From: Prevotellaceae bacterium UBA4336
GTDB lineage: Bacteria; Bacteroidota; Bacteroidia; Bacteroidales; Bacteroidaceae
NCBI GenBank assembly: GCA_002394305.1
Contig: DGTM01000040.1
Location: forward strand, 1 to 56,861
DNA length: 56,861 bases
Reading direction: 5' to 3'
Of this stretch, positions 47,146 to 55,706 are shown in pieces. The translations under genes were made by a program, and so were the position numbers. Within the stretch, counting starts at the first letter, position 1. Every line of letters begins with the position of its first letter. The notes beneath the pieces are model-generated. The model ran no database searches and was not told the DNA's origin. It worked only from the letters and a program-made list of their open reading frames with translations.

Positions 47146-50031
47146 TCAGGAATATGACAGATAGAGATAGTTTGTTTGGGCTGGGTACTCGGCAGCAAGG
47201 GTATCAATCTGGTTGACGACTGGCATGATGCCTAACTCCTGACGCCATTTGCGAATGGCAAGTCCGGCCTGCTCCATATTCATCGCATCGTTCAGGCGCA
47301 GGCGGGACATGTCTGCTCCGAGGCCAAGGGCTCTGGCAATCTGGAAGTCGGAGAAGCCGCAAGTCTTTGCTTCAAGCAACAGCGTGGAAAACTCGGGGGC
47401 TTCGATGGCTTCAAGAAATTCAGAATACTCTGCGTCAGCATAGTATTCCGCTAACCACGAGAACGCTTTCAGTCTGTCACCAACCTGCATGATGTGTCTG
47501 AGCTTCTCAAGGAACCAACGGTCTATCTTTGTCAATTCATGAATCTGTCCTACGGAATACCCCATCGTCATGGCCTTGGCGATTGCGAAGATACGTATGT
47601 CCGTAGCATGCTTGAGAGACCCCTCTAAATCTCCCCTTAATGGGAGACTTTCGTTTCCGCTCCTGCCATCCACAAAGCCATGCATGCCTTGTCCTATCAT
47701 GCGCAAGCCTTTCTGGATGGCCTCTTCGAATGTGCGGCCGATAGCCATCACCTCGCCTACGCTCTTCATGCTGGAGCCTAGTTCGTGGTTCACGCCGTGG
47801 AACTTCGAGAGGTCCCAACGCGGAATCTTGCAGACGACATAGTCGAGGGCAGGCTCGAAGAAAGCGCTGGTGGTCTTGGTGACGGAGTTCTTCAGTTCAA
47901 AGAGTCCGTAACCCAGCCCGAGCTTAGCGGCGACGAAGGCCAAGGGATAGCCCGTTGCCTTCGATGCCAAAGCAGACGAGCGGCTCAGGCGGGCGTTGAC
48001 TTCAATGACACGATAGTCCTCGGAAGCAGGGTCAAGAGCGTACTGCACGTTACATTCACCTACGATGCCGATATGTCGGATTATCTTGATGGCGATGGCA
48101 CGTAGCTTGTGGTATTCGTTGTTCGAGAGCGTCTGCGATGGAGCAACGACAATGCTCTCGCCTGTATGGATGCCGAGCGGGTCGAAGTTCTCCATGTTGC
48201 AGACGGTGATGCAGTTGTCGTACCTGTCGCGCACTACTTCATATTCAATCTCCTTCCATCCTTTCAGCGACTTCTCTACTAACACTTGAGGAGAGAAGGC
48301 GAAAGCTTCCTCTGCCTGGGTCAGCAGTTCCTCATCATTGTCGCAGAAGCCCGAACCAAGGCCACCGAGGGCATAGGCTGCACGAAGGATGACAGGGAAG
48401 CCCAGTCCGTGAGCGGCCTTCTGTACTTCCTCAATGGTATTGCAAGCTTCGCTCTTGATGGTCTTCACGCCAATCTCGTCAAGACGCTTGACAAAGAGGT
48501 CGCGGTCTTCGGTGTCGATAATTGCTTGGACAGGTGTGCCAAGGACTTTGACACCATATTTCTCGAAGACGCCTTTCCTGTAAAGCTCCACGCCACAGTT
48601 CAAGGCAGTCTGTCCGCCGAAACTCAGCAGGATGCCATCGGGCCGTTCCTTCTCTATGACATGCTCTACGAAATCAGGCGTTACGGGCTGAAAATAGACT
48701 GTGTCCGCCACGTCCTTCGATGTTTGGACTGTTGCTATATTGGGATTGATGAGCACCGATCTGACGCCCTCCTCTTTCAAGGCCTTCAATGCCTGAGCGC
48801 CGCTGTAGTCAAACTCTCCCGCCTGACCGATTTTGAGAGCACCGGAGCCAAGGAGGAGAACCTTATTGAGGTTTTGAGGTTTAAAGGTTTTGAGGTTTTG
48901 AGGTGAAGTCCCCTTATAACCTGAAAGCGAAGCGACCTTATGACCTGAAACCAGACCGACGAACTCATCAAACATCCACTCCGTATCAGTAGGTCCAGAG
49001 CAGGCTTCGGGATGGAACTGTGCAGAGAACCACGGCATCGTCTTGTGGCGGATGCCTTCGTTTGAGCCGTCGTTCATGTTGACGAACAGAGGTTTCCATT
49101 CGGCAGGCAACGTCGAGGCATCGACGGCATAACCATGATTCTGGCTTGTGATGAAGCAACGGGTGGTGCCCACAAGCTGCACCGGCTGGTTATGACTGCG
49201 ATGGCCATACTTCAGCTTGTATGTCTTTGCACCTGCAGCCCTTGCCAAAAGTTGGTTGCCGAGACAGATGCCCATGAGTGGCCGCACATGCGGATTGTTA
49301 AGGAATGTGCGTATGTGCTCCACGGTCTTATTGCATTGCTCAGGGTCACCAGGACCATTCGCCAGGAACAAGCCATCGAAGTCAAGCCGGTTGAAGTCGT
49401 AGTCCCACGGAACCCTAATGACCTCTACGCCTTTATTCACCAAGCAACGGATGATGTTTGCCTTGACGCCACAGTCAACAAGGACAACACGCTTGCCCAC
49501 TCCCTCATTGTAGCGGATAACCTTCTCGCAGCTCACTTGCTCCACCCAATTGACCAAGCCATAATCTGAGAGTTCTGAGCAATCTGAATGCTCTGAACGC
49601 TCCGAAATGATGATGCGACCTTTCATCACCCCAGACTCCCTGAGCCGTTGGGTGAGCCTTCGCGTGTCAATGCCTGTAATGGCAGGAATCTTTTCCCGCT
49701 TTAGCCATTCGGCAAGCGACTCCTTGGCATTCCAATGGCTGTACTTCTCGCTGTAATCTGCCACAACGAGGCCCTTGACGTGAATCCGCTCGCTTTCCAT
49801 GAACTTGGGCAAAGGCTCGCCTCCTGTTTCAGGCACGCCATAGTTTCCTATCAAAGGATAGGTCGTCACCATTATTTGTCCTGCATAACTCGGGTCGGTC
49901 AGGCTTTCCGGATAGCCCGTCATCGCCGTATTAAACACTACTTCGCCCGCGGCATTTGCTTCGTAGCCAAACGACCGGCCACAGAACTCTGTGCCGTCAT
50001 CAAGTATCAGTCTCGCTTCTTTCTTCATCAT
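47146..50031 (-). CDS. CarA fused to the N-terminal half of CarB (carbamoyl-phosphate synthase)
   Basis: 961 residues. Residues 1 to about 370 are the glutaminase CarA (GICLGNQLLARAAG with the nucleophilic Cys; FHPEACSGPTDTEWMFDEF). A linker at 376-388 is made of 8-bp repeats. From about 390 CarB begins (KVLLLGSGALKIGQAGEFDYSG) with an intact first ATP-grasp domain (GIHTGESIVVAPSQTLSN, YRVIEVNARLSRSSALASK) and the oligomerisation domain, ending at YPAQTNYLY. The second ATP-grasp and allosteric domains (about 500 residues) are absent from here and from the downstream DNA. As it stands it could make carboxyphosphate/carbamate but not carbamoyl phosphate without a separate second half. Two more repeat-derived inserts are present (47618-47652, 49565-49609). 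Confidence 0.9.
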   Translation of the reverse strand: MMKKEARLILDDGTEFCGRSFGYEANAAGEVVFNTAMTGYPESLTDPSYAGQIMVTTYPLIGNYGVPETGGEPLPKFMESERIHVKGLVVADYSEKYSHWNAKESLAEWLKREKIPAITGIDTRRLTQRLRESGVMKGRIIISERSEHSDCSELSDYGLVNWVEQVSCEKVIRYNEGVGKRVVLVDCGVKANIIRCLVNKGVEVIRVPWDYDFNRLDFDGLFLANGPGDPEQCNKTVEHIRTFLNNPHVRPLMGICLGNQLLARAAGAKTYKLKYGHRSHNQPVQLVGTTRCFITSQNHGYAVDASTLPAEWKPLFVNMNDGSNEGIRHKTMPWFSAQFHPEACSGPTDTEWMFDEFVGLVSGHKVASLSGYKGTSPQNLKTFKPQNLNKVLLLGSGALKIGQAGEFDYSGAQALKALKEEGVRSVLINPNIATVQTSKDVADTVYFQPVTPDFVEHVIEKERPDGILLSFGGQTALNCGVELYRKGVFEKYGVKVLGTPVQAIIDTEDRDLFVKRLDEIGVKTIKSEACNTIEEVQKAAHGLGFPVILRAAYALGGLGSGFCDNDEELLTQAEEAFAFSPQVLVEKSLKGWKEIEYEVVRDRYDNCITVCNMENFDPLGIHTGESIVVAPSQTLSNNEYHKLRAIAIKIIRHIGIVGECNVQYALDPASEDYRVIEVNARLSRSSALASKATGYPLAFVAAKLGLGYGLFELKNSVTKTTSAFFEPALDYVVCKIPRWDLSKFHGVNHELGSSMKSVGEVMAIGRTFEEAIQKGLRMIGQGMHGFVDGRSGNESLPLRGDLEGSLKHATDIRIFAIAKAMTMGYSVGQIHELTKIDRWFLEKLRHIMQVGDRLKAFSWLAEYYADAEYSEFLEAIEAPEFSTLLLEAKTCGFSDFQIARALGLGADMSRLRLNDAMNMEQAGLAIRKWRQELGIMPVVNQIDTLAAEYPAQTNYLYLSYS
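47618..47652 (-). repeat. GC-rich half-element in carB part (copy 7)
   Basis: Single arm, GACCCCTCTAAATCTCCCC followed by TTAATGGGAGACTTTC. On the minus strand it reads ESLPLRGDLEGS at about residues 793-805, between MHGFVDGRSGN and the ATDIRIFAIAKAM helix. Confidence 0.8.
48866..48905 (-). repeat. TTGAGGTT octamer repeat at the CarA-CarB joint, five units
   Basis: Five 8-bp units (one reads TAAAGGTT) encode the linker PQNLKTFKPQNLN. Just upstream on the coding strand, TTTCAGGT-ATAAGG is present twice (48910-48955), so the whole joint between the two proteins is repeat DNA. Confidence 0.88.
49565..49609 (-). repeat. TCTGARNNN 9-bp repeat in carA part, five units
   Basis: Five units of nine bases encode the tripeptide series SER-SEH-SDC-SEL-SDY. 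Being a multiple of three, changes in copy number keep the frame, unlike the 7- and 8-bp repeats. Confidence 0.82.
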
Positions 50032-50068
50032 GGTTCGTTATATCGTTATATCGTTATGACGTTATATG

Positions 50069-51805
50069 TCAATAAGCTTGTTCGTGAACCCCCTTGACAG
50101 CTCTTCCACTTGGGTCGTTCATGTTCTTGAAAGCAGCATCCCATTCAAGGGCGATGGCTGTCGAGCACGCCACGCTTGCCTCTTGGTTTACGCTTCGCGC
50201 AGCAGACTCGCTTGGGAAATGCTCGGCGAAGATGCTGCGATAGTAGTACTCCTCCTTGTTGAGCGGCGGATTGATGGGGAAACGTTCTGCCGCATGTGCC
50301 ATCTGTTCGTCGCTGACAGTTTCGGAGGTAATCTTCTTCAATGTGTCAATCCATGAATAGCCCACGCCGTCGCTGAATTGTTCCTTCTGCCGCCAAGCAA
50401 TCTCTGCCGGCAACATATCGGCAAAGGCTTCGCGGAGGATTTTCTTCTCAATCGTTGAGCCGGGGCACATCTTTGCTTCGGGATTAGTACGCATAGCCAC
50501 GTCGAGGAATTCTTTGTCGAGGAAAGGTACGCGTCCCTCCACGCCCCATGCCGAGAGACTCTTGTTGGCACGGAGGCAGTCATAGTAGTGAAGCTTGCTG
50601 AGCTTGCGGACAGTTTCCTCGTGAAAAGCCTTTGCGCTCGGTGCTTTGTGGAAATAGAGATAGCCGCCAAACACCTCATCAGCTCCTTCGCCACTGAGCA
50701 CCATCTTGATGCCCATCGACTTGATGACACGGGCAAGGAGGTACATCGGGGTGGAGGCACGGATGGTCGTCACGTCGTATGTCTCGATGAAATAGATGAC
50801 GTCGCGTATGGCATCAAGCCCCTCCTGTATGGTGTAGTTGATTTCGTGGTGTACGGTGCCAATATGCTCTGCCACGAGTCGTGCTTTTGCCAAGTCGGGC
50901 GCTCCCTTCAAACCTATCGCGAAGGAATGCAGACGAGGCCAATAGGCTCGTGTCTGCGAGTTGTCCTCAATGCGATGTTCGCTGAACTTCTCAGCTATAG
51001 CAGAGATGACAGAAGAGTCAAGCCCACCGCTGAGCAGCACACCATAGGGAACGTCGGACATCAACTGACGCTTCACGGCTGCAGTCAAAGCATCGCGGAT
51101 TTCCGATACTGAAGCAAGATTGTCCTTTACCGCATCATAGTTGAACCAATCACGCTTATAGTAACGTTTAAGTGAAGTGTGAAGAGTGAAGAGTGAAGAA
51201 TCAGAGATACTTTTGTCCTCTGAGTTGTTACTTTTATTCTTCACTCTTAGTTCTTCACTCCATAGGTAGTGTCCTGGCAGGAAAGGCTCATATCGCTCGC
51301 ATTGCCCTTCGAGTGCCTTCAGCTCGGAAGCGACATAGATTGTGCCGTCGCTGTCATAACCTATATATAAAGGTATCACGCCGATGGGGTCGCGGGCTAT
51401 TAGGAAGGCGTCCTTCTCTTCGTCGTAAAGGGCGAAGGCGAAGATGCCGTTGATGTCCTCCAAGAAATCGATGCCTTTGTCACGATAGAGCGCAAGGATG
51501 ACTTCGCAGTCGCTGCCTGTCTGGAACTCATAACGGCCTGCATAGCGGCGGCGTATCTCCTGATGATTGTAAATCTCGCCGTTGACGGCCAGCACTTGTT
51601 TCCTGTCGGGCGAGAACAAGGGCTGTCCGCCGCTTTCAGGGTCAACGATGGAGAGACGTTCGTGAGCAAGGATGGCCGAGCCGCCACAATATATACCACT
51701 CCAGTCCGGACCGCGATGACGAATCTTCTGACTCATGCGCAAAGCCTTATCACGCAGTTCGTGCGTCTGCTGCTTAATATTGAAGATTGATACTATTCCA
51801 CACAT
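50069..51805 (-). CDS. asnB: Asparagine synthetase (glutamine-hydrolysing)
   Basis: 578 residues from the ATG at 51805; MCGIVSIFN puts the nucleophilic Cys at position 2, which fixes the start. The N-terminal Ntn glutaminase domain (RHRGPDWSGI, VNGEIYNHQEIRR, GSDCEVILALY) is followed by the AMP-forming synthetase domain with LLSGGLDSSVISAIAEK and VLSGEGADEVFGGYLYFHK. Residues 182-212 are extra and come from AGTGAAG heptamers (51171-51261), in the link between the two domains. Together with purF, glmS, pyrG and carAB it belongs to a run of glutamine amidotransferases. Confidence 0.96.
   Translation of the reverse strand: MCGIVSIFNIKQQTHELRDKALRMSQKIRHRGPDWSGIYCGGSAILAHERLSIVDPESGGQPLFSPDRKQVLAVNGEIYNHQEIRRRYAGRYEFQTGSDCEVILALYRDKGIDFLEDINGIFAFALYDEEKDAFLIARDPIGVIPLYIGYDSDGTIYVASELKALEGQCERYEPFLPGHYLWSEELRVKNKSNNSEDKSISDSSLFTLHTSLKRYYKRDWFNYDAVKDNLASVSEIRDALTAAVKRQLMSDVPYGVLLSGGLDSSVISAIAEKFSEHRIEDNSQTRAYWPRLHSFAIGLKGAPDLAKARLVAEHIGTVHHEINYTIQEGLDAIRDVIYFIETYDVTTIRASTPMYLLARVIKSMGIKMVLSGEGADEVFGGYLYFHKAPSAKAFHEETVRKLSKLHYYDCLRANKSLSAWGVEGRVPFLDKEFLDVAMRTNPEAKMCPGSTIEKKILREAFADMLPAEIAWRQKEQFSDGVGYSWIDTLKKITSETVSDEQMAHAAERFPINPPLNKEEYYYRSIFAEHFPSESAARSVNQEASVACSTAIALEWDAAFKNMNDPSGRAVKGVHEQAY
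51171..51261 (-). repeat. AGTGAAG heptamers and inverted partner inside asnB
   Basis: Four units of AGTGAAG/TGTGAAG (51171-51198) and, about 40 bases on, the inverted TTCTTCACTC twice (51236-51261). The pair could fold into a hairpin. The unit is the complement of the TTCACTC repeat in the cobN-like gene. Confidence 0.82.
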
Positions 51806-51863
51806 AACGATATTTACTTTTTGAAGATTATTAAATTTACTCTGTAGGGAGTTTCCAGATACC

Positions 51864-51960
51864 ACGTGTGCTTATCGTCATAAGAACGTGTGCTTATCGT
51901 CATAAGAACGTGTGCTTATCGCCATAGGCACGTGTTCTTATCGCCATAGGCACGTGTTCC
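51864..51960. repeat. 22-bp tandem array between glmS and asnB, 4.4 units
   Basis: Units at 51864, 51886, 51908, 51930 and a partial one at 51952, each starting ACGTGTGCTTATCG (or ACGTGTTCTTATCG). The first two hold CTTAT-CGTC-ATAAG, a small stem-loop. It fills much of the 220-base glmS-asnB gap, which has no other evident content. Confidence 0.88.
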
Positions 51961-52025
51961 ATTTTTCGAACTCACATAGCGTTTGACTTTCAATATGTTC
52001 AGATAACGATGCAATGCCACTCGAA

Positions 52026-53870
52026 CTATTCCACCGTTACACTCTTGGCAAGGTTCCTCGGGCGGTCAACGTCTTTGCCCTTGCAGACTGCGATATGGTA
52101 GGCCAGCAACTGGAGGGGTATGCTGGCGATGAGTGGCTGGAAGCACTCGAGCGTGTCGGGAAGGGTGATGATGTGGTCGGCAAACCTCTGTATCTGCGTG
52201 TCGCCTTCAGTGACGATTGCCGTGACGCGTCCGCCACGAGCCCGCACCTCCTGGATGTTCGAGATGACCTTCTCGTAGAGACTGTCGCGTGTGGCAATGA
52301 CGAAGACGGGCATCTCGCTGTCGATGAGGGCGATGGGGCCGTGCTTCATCTCTGCGGCGGGATAGCCTTCGGCATGGATGTAGGAGATTTCCTTCAGCTT
52401 CAATGCACCTTCCAGGGCCAAGGGATAGTTGTAGCCGCGCCCTAAGTAGAGGCAATTCCGGGCGTAGGTGAAGATGGGAGCAAGCTGTGCTATCTGCTCG
52501 TTTGTCCTGAGGGCCTGTTCCATCTTGGCAGGAATCTGCGTCAGTTCTTTCACCATCTGCCGATACAGCTCCTCGGAGATGGTCTTGCGTTCCGCTGCCA
52601 GACACAGTGCCAACATCGTTAGCACCGTCACCTGACCCGTGAAGGCCTTGGTAGAGGCAACGCCGATTTCCGGGCCGACATGGATGTACGTCCCCGTGTC
52701 CGTGGCTCGGGGAATGCTGGAACCAATGGCATTGCAGATGCCGTAGATGAAGGCTCCTTGCTCCTTTGCCAGTTGGATGGCGGCCAGCGTGTCGGCAGTC
52801 TCGCCGCTCTGCGAGATGGCTATCACCACATCGTCCTCCGTCACCACGGGGTTGCGATAGCGGAACTCGGAGGCGTACTCCACTTCACAGGGAATGCGGC
52901 ACAGGCTCTCGAAGAGCTGCCCCGCGATGAGTCCGGCGTGCCACGAAGTGCCACATGCCACAATGACGATACGCTTCGCGCCAAGCAGTCGCTCGCGATG
53001 GTCAATCATGGCCGACAGCGTCACATGGTCGCCCTCCACGTTGATACGCCCCCGCATACAGTTCTTCAGGCATTCCGGCTGCTCGAAGATTTCCTTCAGC
53101 ATGAAGTGCTCATAGCCACCCTTCTCTATTTGTCCGAGGTCGATGTCCACGGTGCTTACCTTCAATTCCTGCTCCTTGCCAAGAATGCTCAAGACCCTTA
53201 GCTCCTCGCCCAAGCGAATGACCGCGATGTTGCCGTCCTCCAGATAGACAACCTTATCGGTATACTCGATAATGGGACTGGCGTCGGAACCCAGAAAGAA
53301 TTCATTCTTGCCGATGCCCACCACCAGAGGGCTCTGCTTGCGTGCTGCAATAATCTGTCGCGGGTCGCGCCGGTCGACGATGGCAATAGCGTATGCTCCT
53401 ATCACCTGATGCAGTGCCACCTGCACAGCCTCGAGCAGCGACAGGTTCTTTTTCATCATGATGTACTCCACGAGCTGCACAAGCACCTCCGTGTCGGTGT
53501 CGCTCTTGAACTCCACACCCTTTGCCTGAAGCTGCATCTTGATGTCGGCATAGTTCTCGATGATGCCGTTATGGATGATGGCAAGATTGTGGCTTTGGGA
53601 GTAATGGGGATGGGCGTTGCGTGCCGAAGGCTCGCCATGCGTCGCCCAGCGCGTATGAGCAATGCCTACGCAGCCCGACACATCTTTGTCGCTGCAATAC
53701 TCCGCCAGGTTGTCGACCTTGCCTTTGGTCTTATACACATTCAGGTCGCCGCTGTCGCTAATCATTGCCACGCCTGCACTGTCATAGCCGCGATACTCTA
53801 GGCGCTTCAGGCCTTTAATCAAAATCGGATAGGCTTTCTTCGTTCCGATGTAACCTACAATTCCACACAT
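52026..53870 (-). CDS. glmS: Glutamine--fructose-6-phosphate aminotransferase
   Basis: 614 residues, the normal length. It makes glucosamine 6-phosphate for cell-wall and LPS sugars. MCGIVGYIG places the nucleophilic cysteine at position 2; RGYDSAGVAM, HTRWATHGEPSARNAHPH and HNGIIENYADIK are glutaminase motifs. Two SIS isomerase domains follow (ACGTSWHAGLIAG, AISQSGETADTLAA, GRGYNYPLALEGALKLKEISYIHAEGYPAAEMKHGPIAL) and the C-terminus is LAKSVTVE. The preceding purF stop lies 48 bases upstream. Confidence 0.97.
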   Translation of the reverse strand: MCGIVGYIGTKKAYPILIKGLKRLEYRGYDSAGVAMISDSGDLNVYKTKGKVDNLAEYCSDKDVSGCVGIAHTRWATHGEPSARNAHPHYSQSHNLAIIHNGIIENYADIKMQLQAKGVEFKSDTDTEVLVQLVEYIMMKKNLSLLEAVQVALHQVIGAYAIAIVDRRDPRQIIAARKQSPLVVGIGKNEFFLGSDASPIIEYTDKVVYLEDGNIAVIRLGEELRVLSILGKEQELKVSTVDIDLGQIEKGGYEHFMLKEIFEQPECLKNCMRGRINVEGDHVTLSAMIDHRERLLGAKRIVIVACGTSWHAGLIAGQLFESLCRIPCEVEYASEFRYRNPVVTEDDVVIAISQSGETADTLAAIQLAKEQGAFIYGICNAIGSSIPRATDTGTYIHVGPEIGVASTKAFTGQVTVLTMLALCLAAERKTISEELYRQMVKELTQIPAKMEQALRTNEQIAQLAPIFTYARNCLYLGRGYNYPLALEGALKLKEISYIHAEGYPAAEMKHGPIALIDSEMPVFVIATRDSLYEKVISNIQEVRARGGRVTAIVTEGDTQIQRFADHIITLPDTLECFQPLIASIPLQLLAYHIAVCKGKDVDRPRNLAKSVTVE

Positions 53871-53910
53871 AATGTCATTTACTTTTTAATGATTTTACTA
53901 TTTATGATTT

Positions 53911-53967
53911 GTTCCCCCTAAAGGAGGATTAGGGGGTCTTCTCCCCCCAGAGGGGGAGTTAGAGTGG
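53911..53967 (-). repeat. Two GC-rich half-elements at the 3' end of purF (copy 8)
   Basis: TTCCCCCTAAAGGAGGATTAGG-like arm (53911-53938, ending GGGGGTC) and CTCCCCCCAGAGGGGGAGTT arm (53941-53967). On the minus strand they encode the last PurF residues LTPPLGGEDPLILL and supply its TAG stop. Confidence 0.78.
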
Positions 53968-55705
53968 CTCTATATTTTACGAAGGCTTGGTTGACGAGCC
54001 GGTTGCCGCCCGGGGTGGGGTAGTGTCCGGTGAAGTACCAGTCGCCTTGATGATTGGGGCAGGCTTCGTGCAAGCCTTCGATGGTCTGGAAGACGAACTC
54101 CACCTGTGCTTGCATTCCTGCAGGACGAAGCATCTCGGCCATCTTGCTGTTGATTTCTTCTATGCTGAACGGCTCGTAAATGCCACAGACGCAGTTCCGT
54201 TGCTCTGCTGTCGGCTTACGGAGCTCGGTAAGGCAAGCTTCGTATGTGTCTGTGATCAGTTGCCACATGCCACGCTCTTCGATGAGAGCGATGGCGGCAC
54301 GAAAGGCACAGAACTCCTCCAGGCGTGCCATGTCGATGCCATAGTAGTCGGGGTAGCGAATCTGTGGCGAACTGCTCACCATTACTATCTTCCGAGGATG
54401 CAGGCGGTCGAGTATCTTGAAGATGCTTTCGCGCAAGGTCGTGCCCCGGACTATCGAGTCGTCGATGATGACGAGGTTGTCCTCGTATGGCCGCAGGGAG
54501 CCGTAGGTGATGTCATAGACATGCGAGGCAAGGTCGTTGCGCGAGCCTGCTTCCGTGATGAAGGTGCGCAGTTTGATGTCCTTCCATGCAACCTTTTCGC
54601 TGCGCACGTTCAGTCCCTGGCTTCGCAGGCCCTCCATCATGCCGTAGAAGGCAACCTCGGCTGTGTTGGGAATGAAGGAAAAGACCGTATGCTCGGTGTC
54701 GCCGTGGATGGCTTCGAGGATAGGTGCCGTGAGTTGCTGCCCAAGTTGTTTGCGCTCACGGTAGATGTCGCGGTCAGAGCCACGACTGAAGTAGATGCGC
54801 TCGAACGAACATCTCGTCTGCTTCTTGGACTCCAGGATTGTTTCCAAAGCAGAGGCGCCGTTCTTATGCACGATGAGCGCCTGGCCTGCCGGCAACTCCT
54901 GAACGTCATCGCAGGCGAGGTCGAAGGTCGTCTGCAATACGGCACGCTCACTGCTGGCGGCCACAACCTCATCGTCCCTATAGAAGAAGGCAGGCCGTAT
55001 GCCCCAAGGGTCGCGCATAGCAAACATCTCGCCGCTGCCTGTCATGCCGCACATCACGTAGCCTCCGTCGTAGTCTGCCATCGTGGTGCGCAATACATTT
55101 GCCATCTGCACGCCTGCTTCGATGTAATGGGTGATGTCTGTGCCTTCCAGTCCTTTTGTTTTAGCTTCGACAAAGAGGCGTTCCACTTCTCGGTCCAGGC
55201 GATGTCCCATCAGTTCGAGTGTGATGTAGGAGTCGCTGTAGATGCGCGGCGACTGTCCCTGCCTGACCATCTTCGTGAATATCTCGTCGATGTTCGTCAT
55301 GTTGAAGTTGCCGCAAAGACAGAGGTTCTTTGCCCGCCAGTTGTTGCGGCGCAGGAAAGGATGAACGTACTGCAAGCCGCTCTTGCCTGTCGTGCTGTAG
55401 CGCAGGTGTCCCATATAAAGAGAAGCCCCCTCCCAACCTCCCCCTTTGGGGAGGCTTTCGAACACTTCTGTGATGGCATCTTTGCCCATCGCCTTCTCAC
55501 GAAACATGTACTCCGAGCCAACGGGCGCGTCCATGTTCACACAGGCAATGCCAGCCCCTTCCTGTCCACGGTTATGCTGCTTCTCCATCATCAGATAGAG
55601 CTTGCCAAGACCATAGGACGCTGTGCCATACTTTTCTTTATAATAGTCTTGCGGCTTCAACAGCCTTATCAATGCCACACCGCATTCATGTTTTAACTGT
55701 TCCAT
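53918..55705 (-). CDS. purF: Amidophosphoribosyltransferase-type enzyme
   Basis: 595 residues. It starts purine synthesis by making phosphoribosylamine from PRPP and glutamine. HECGVALIRL holds the presumed nucleophilic Cys8 after a short propeptide; QHNRGQEGAGIA and GHLRYSTTGKSG are glutaminase motifs, and NLVIIDDSIVRGTTLRES is the PRPP site. It is longer than E. coli PurF (505), as in other Bacteroidales. Residues 82-95 (ESLPKGGGWEGA) and the last 16 residues come from GC-rich palindromic elements. It starts one base after the pyrG stop. Confidence 0.92.
   Translation of the reverse strand: MEQLKHECGVALIRLLKPQDYYKEKYGTASYGLGKLYLMMEKQHNRGQEGAGIACVNMDAPVGSEYMFREKAMGKDAITEVFESLPKGGGWEGASLYMGHLRYSTTGKSGLQYVHPFLRRNNWRAKNLCLCGNFNMTNIDEIFTKMVRQGQSPRIYSDSYITLELMGHRLDREVERLFVEAKTKGLEGTDITHYIEAGVQMANVLRTTMADYDGGYVMCGMTGSGEMFAMRDPWGIRPAFFYRDDEVVAASSERAVLQTTFDLACDDVQELPAGQALIVHKNGASALETILESKKQTRCSFERIYFSRGSDRDIYRERKQLGQQLTAPILEAIHGDTEHTVFSFIPNTAEVAFYGMMEGLRSQGLNVRSEKVAWKDIKLRTFITEAGSRNDLASHVYDITYGSLRPYEDNLVIIDDSIVRGTTLRESIFKILDRLHPRKIVMVSSSPQIRYPDYYGIDMARLEEFCAFRAAIALIEERGMWQLITDTYEACLTELRKPTAEQRNCVCGIYEPFSIEEINSKMAEMLRPAGMQAQVEFVFQTIEGLHEACPNHQGDWYFTGHYPTPGGNRLVNQAFVKYRATLTPPLGGEDPLILL
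55422..55460 (-). repeat. GC-rich half-element in purF (copy 9)
   Basis: GAAGCCCCCTCCCAACCTCC followed by CCCTTTGGGGAGGCTTTCG. On the minus strand it reads ESLPKGGGWEGA, between a predicted turn and SLYMGHLRYSTTG. Confidence 0.78.
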
Positions 55706-55706
55706 A

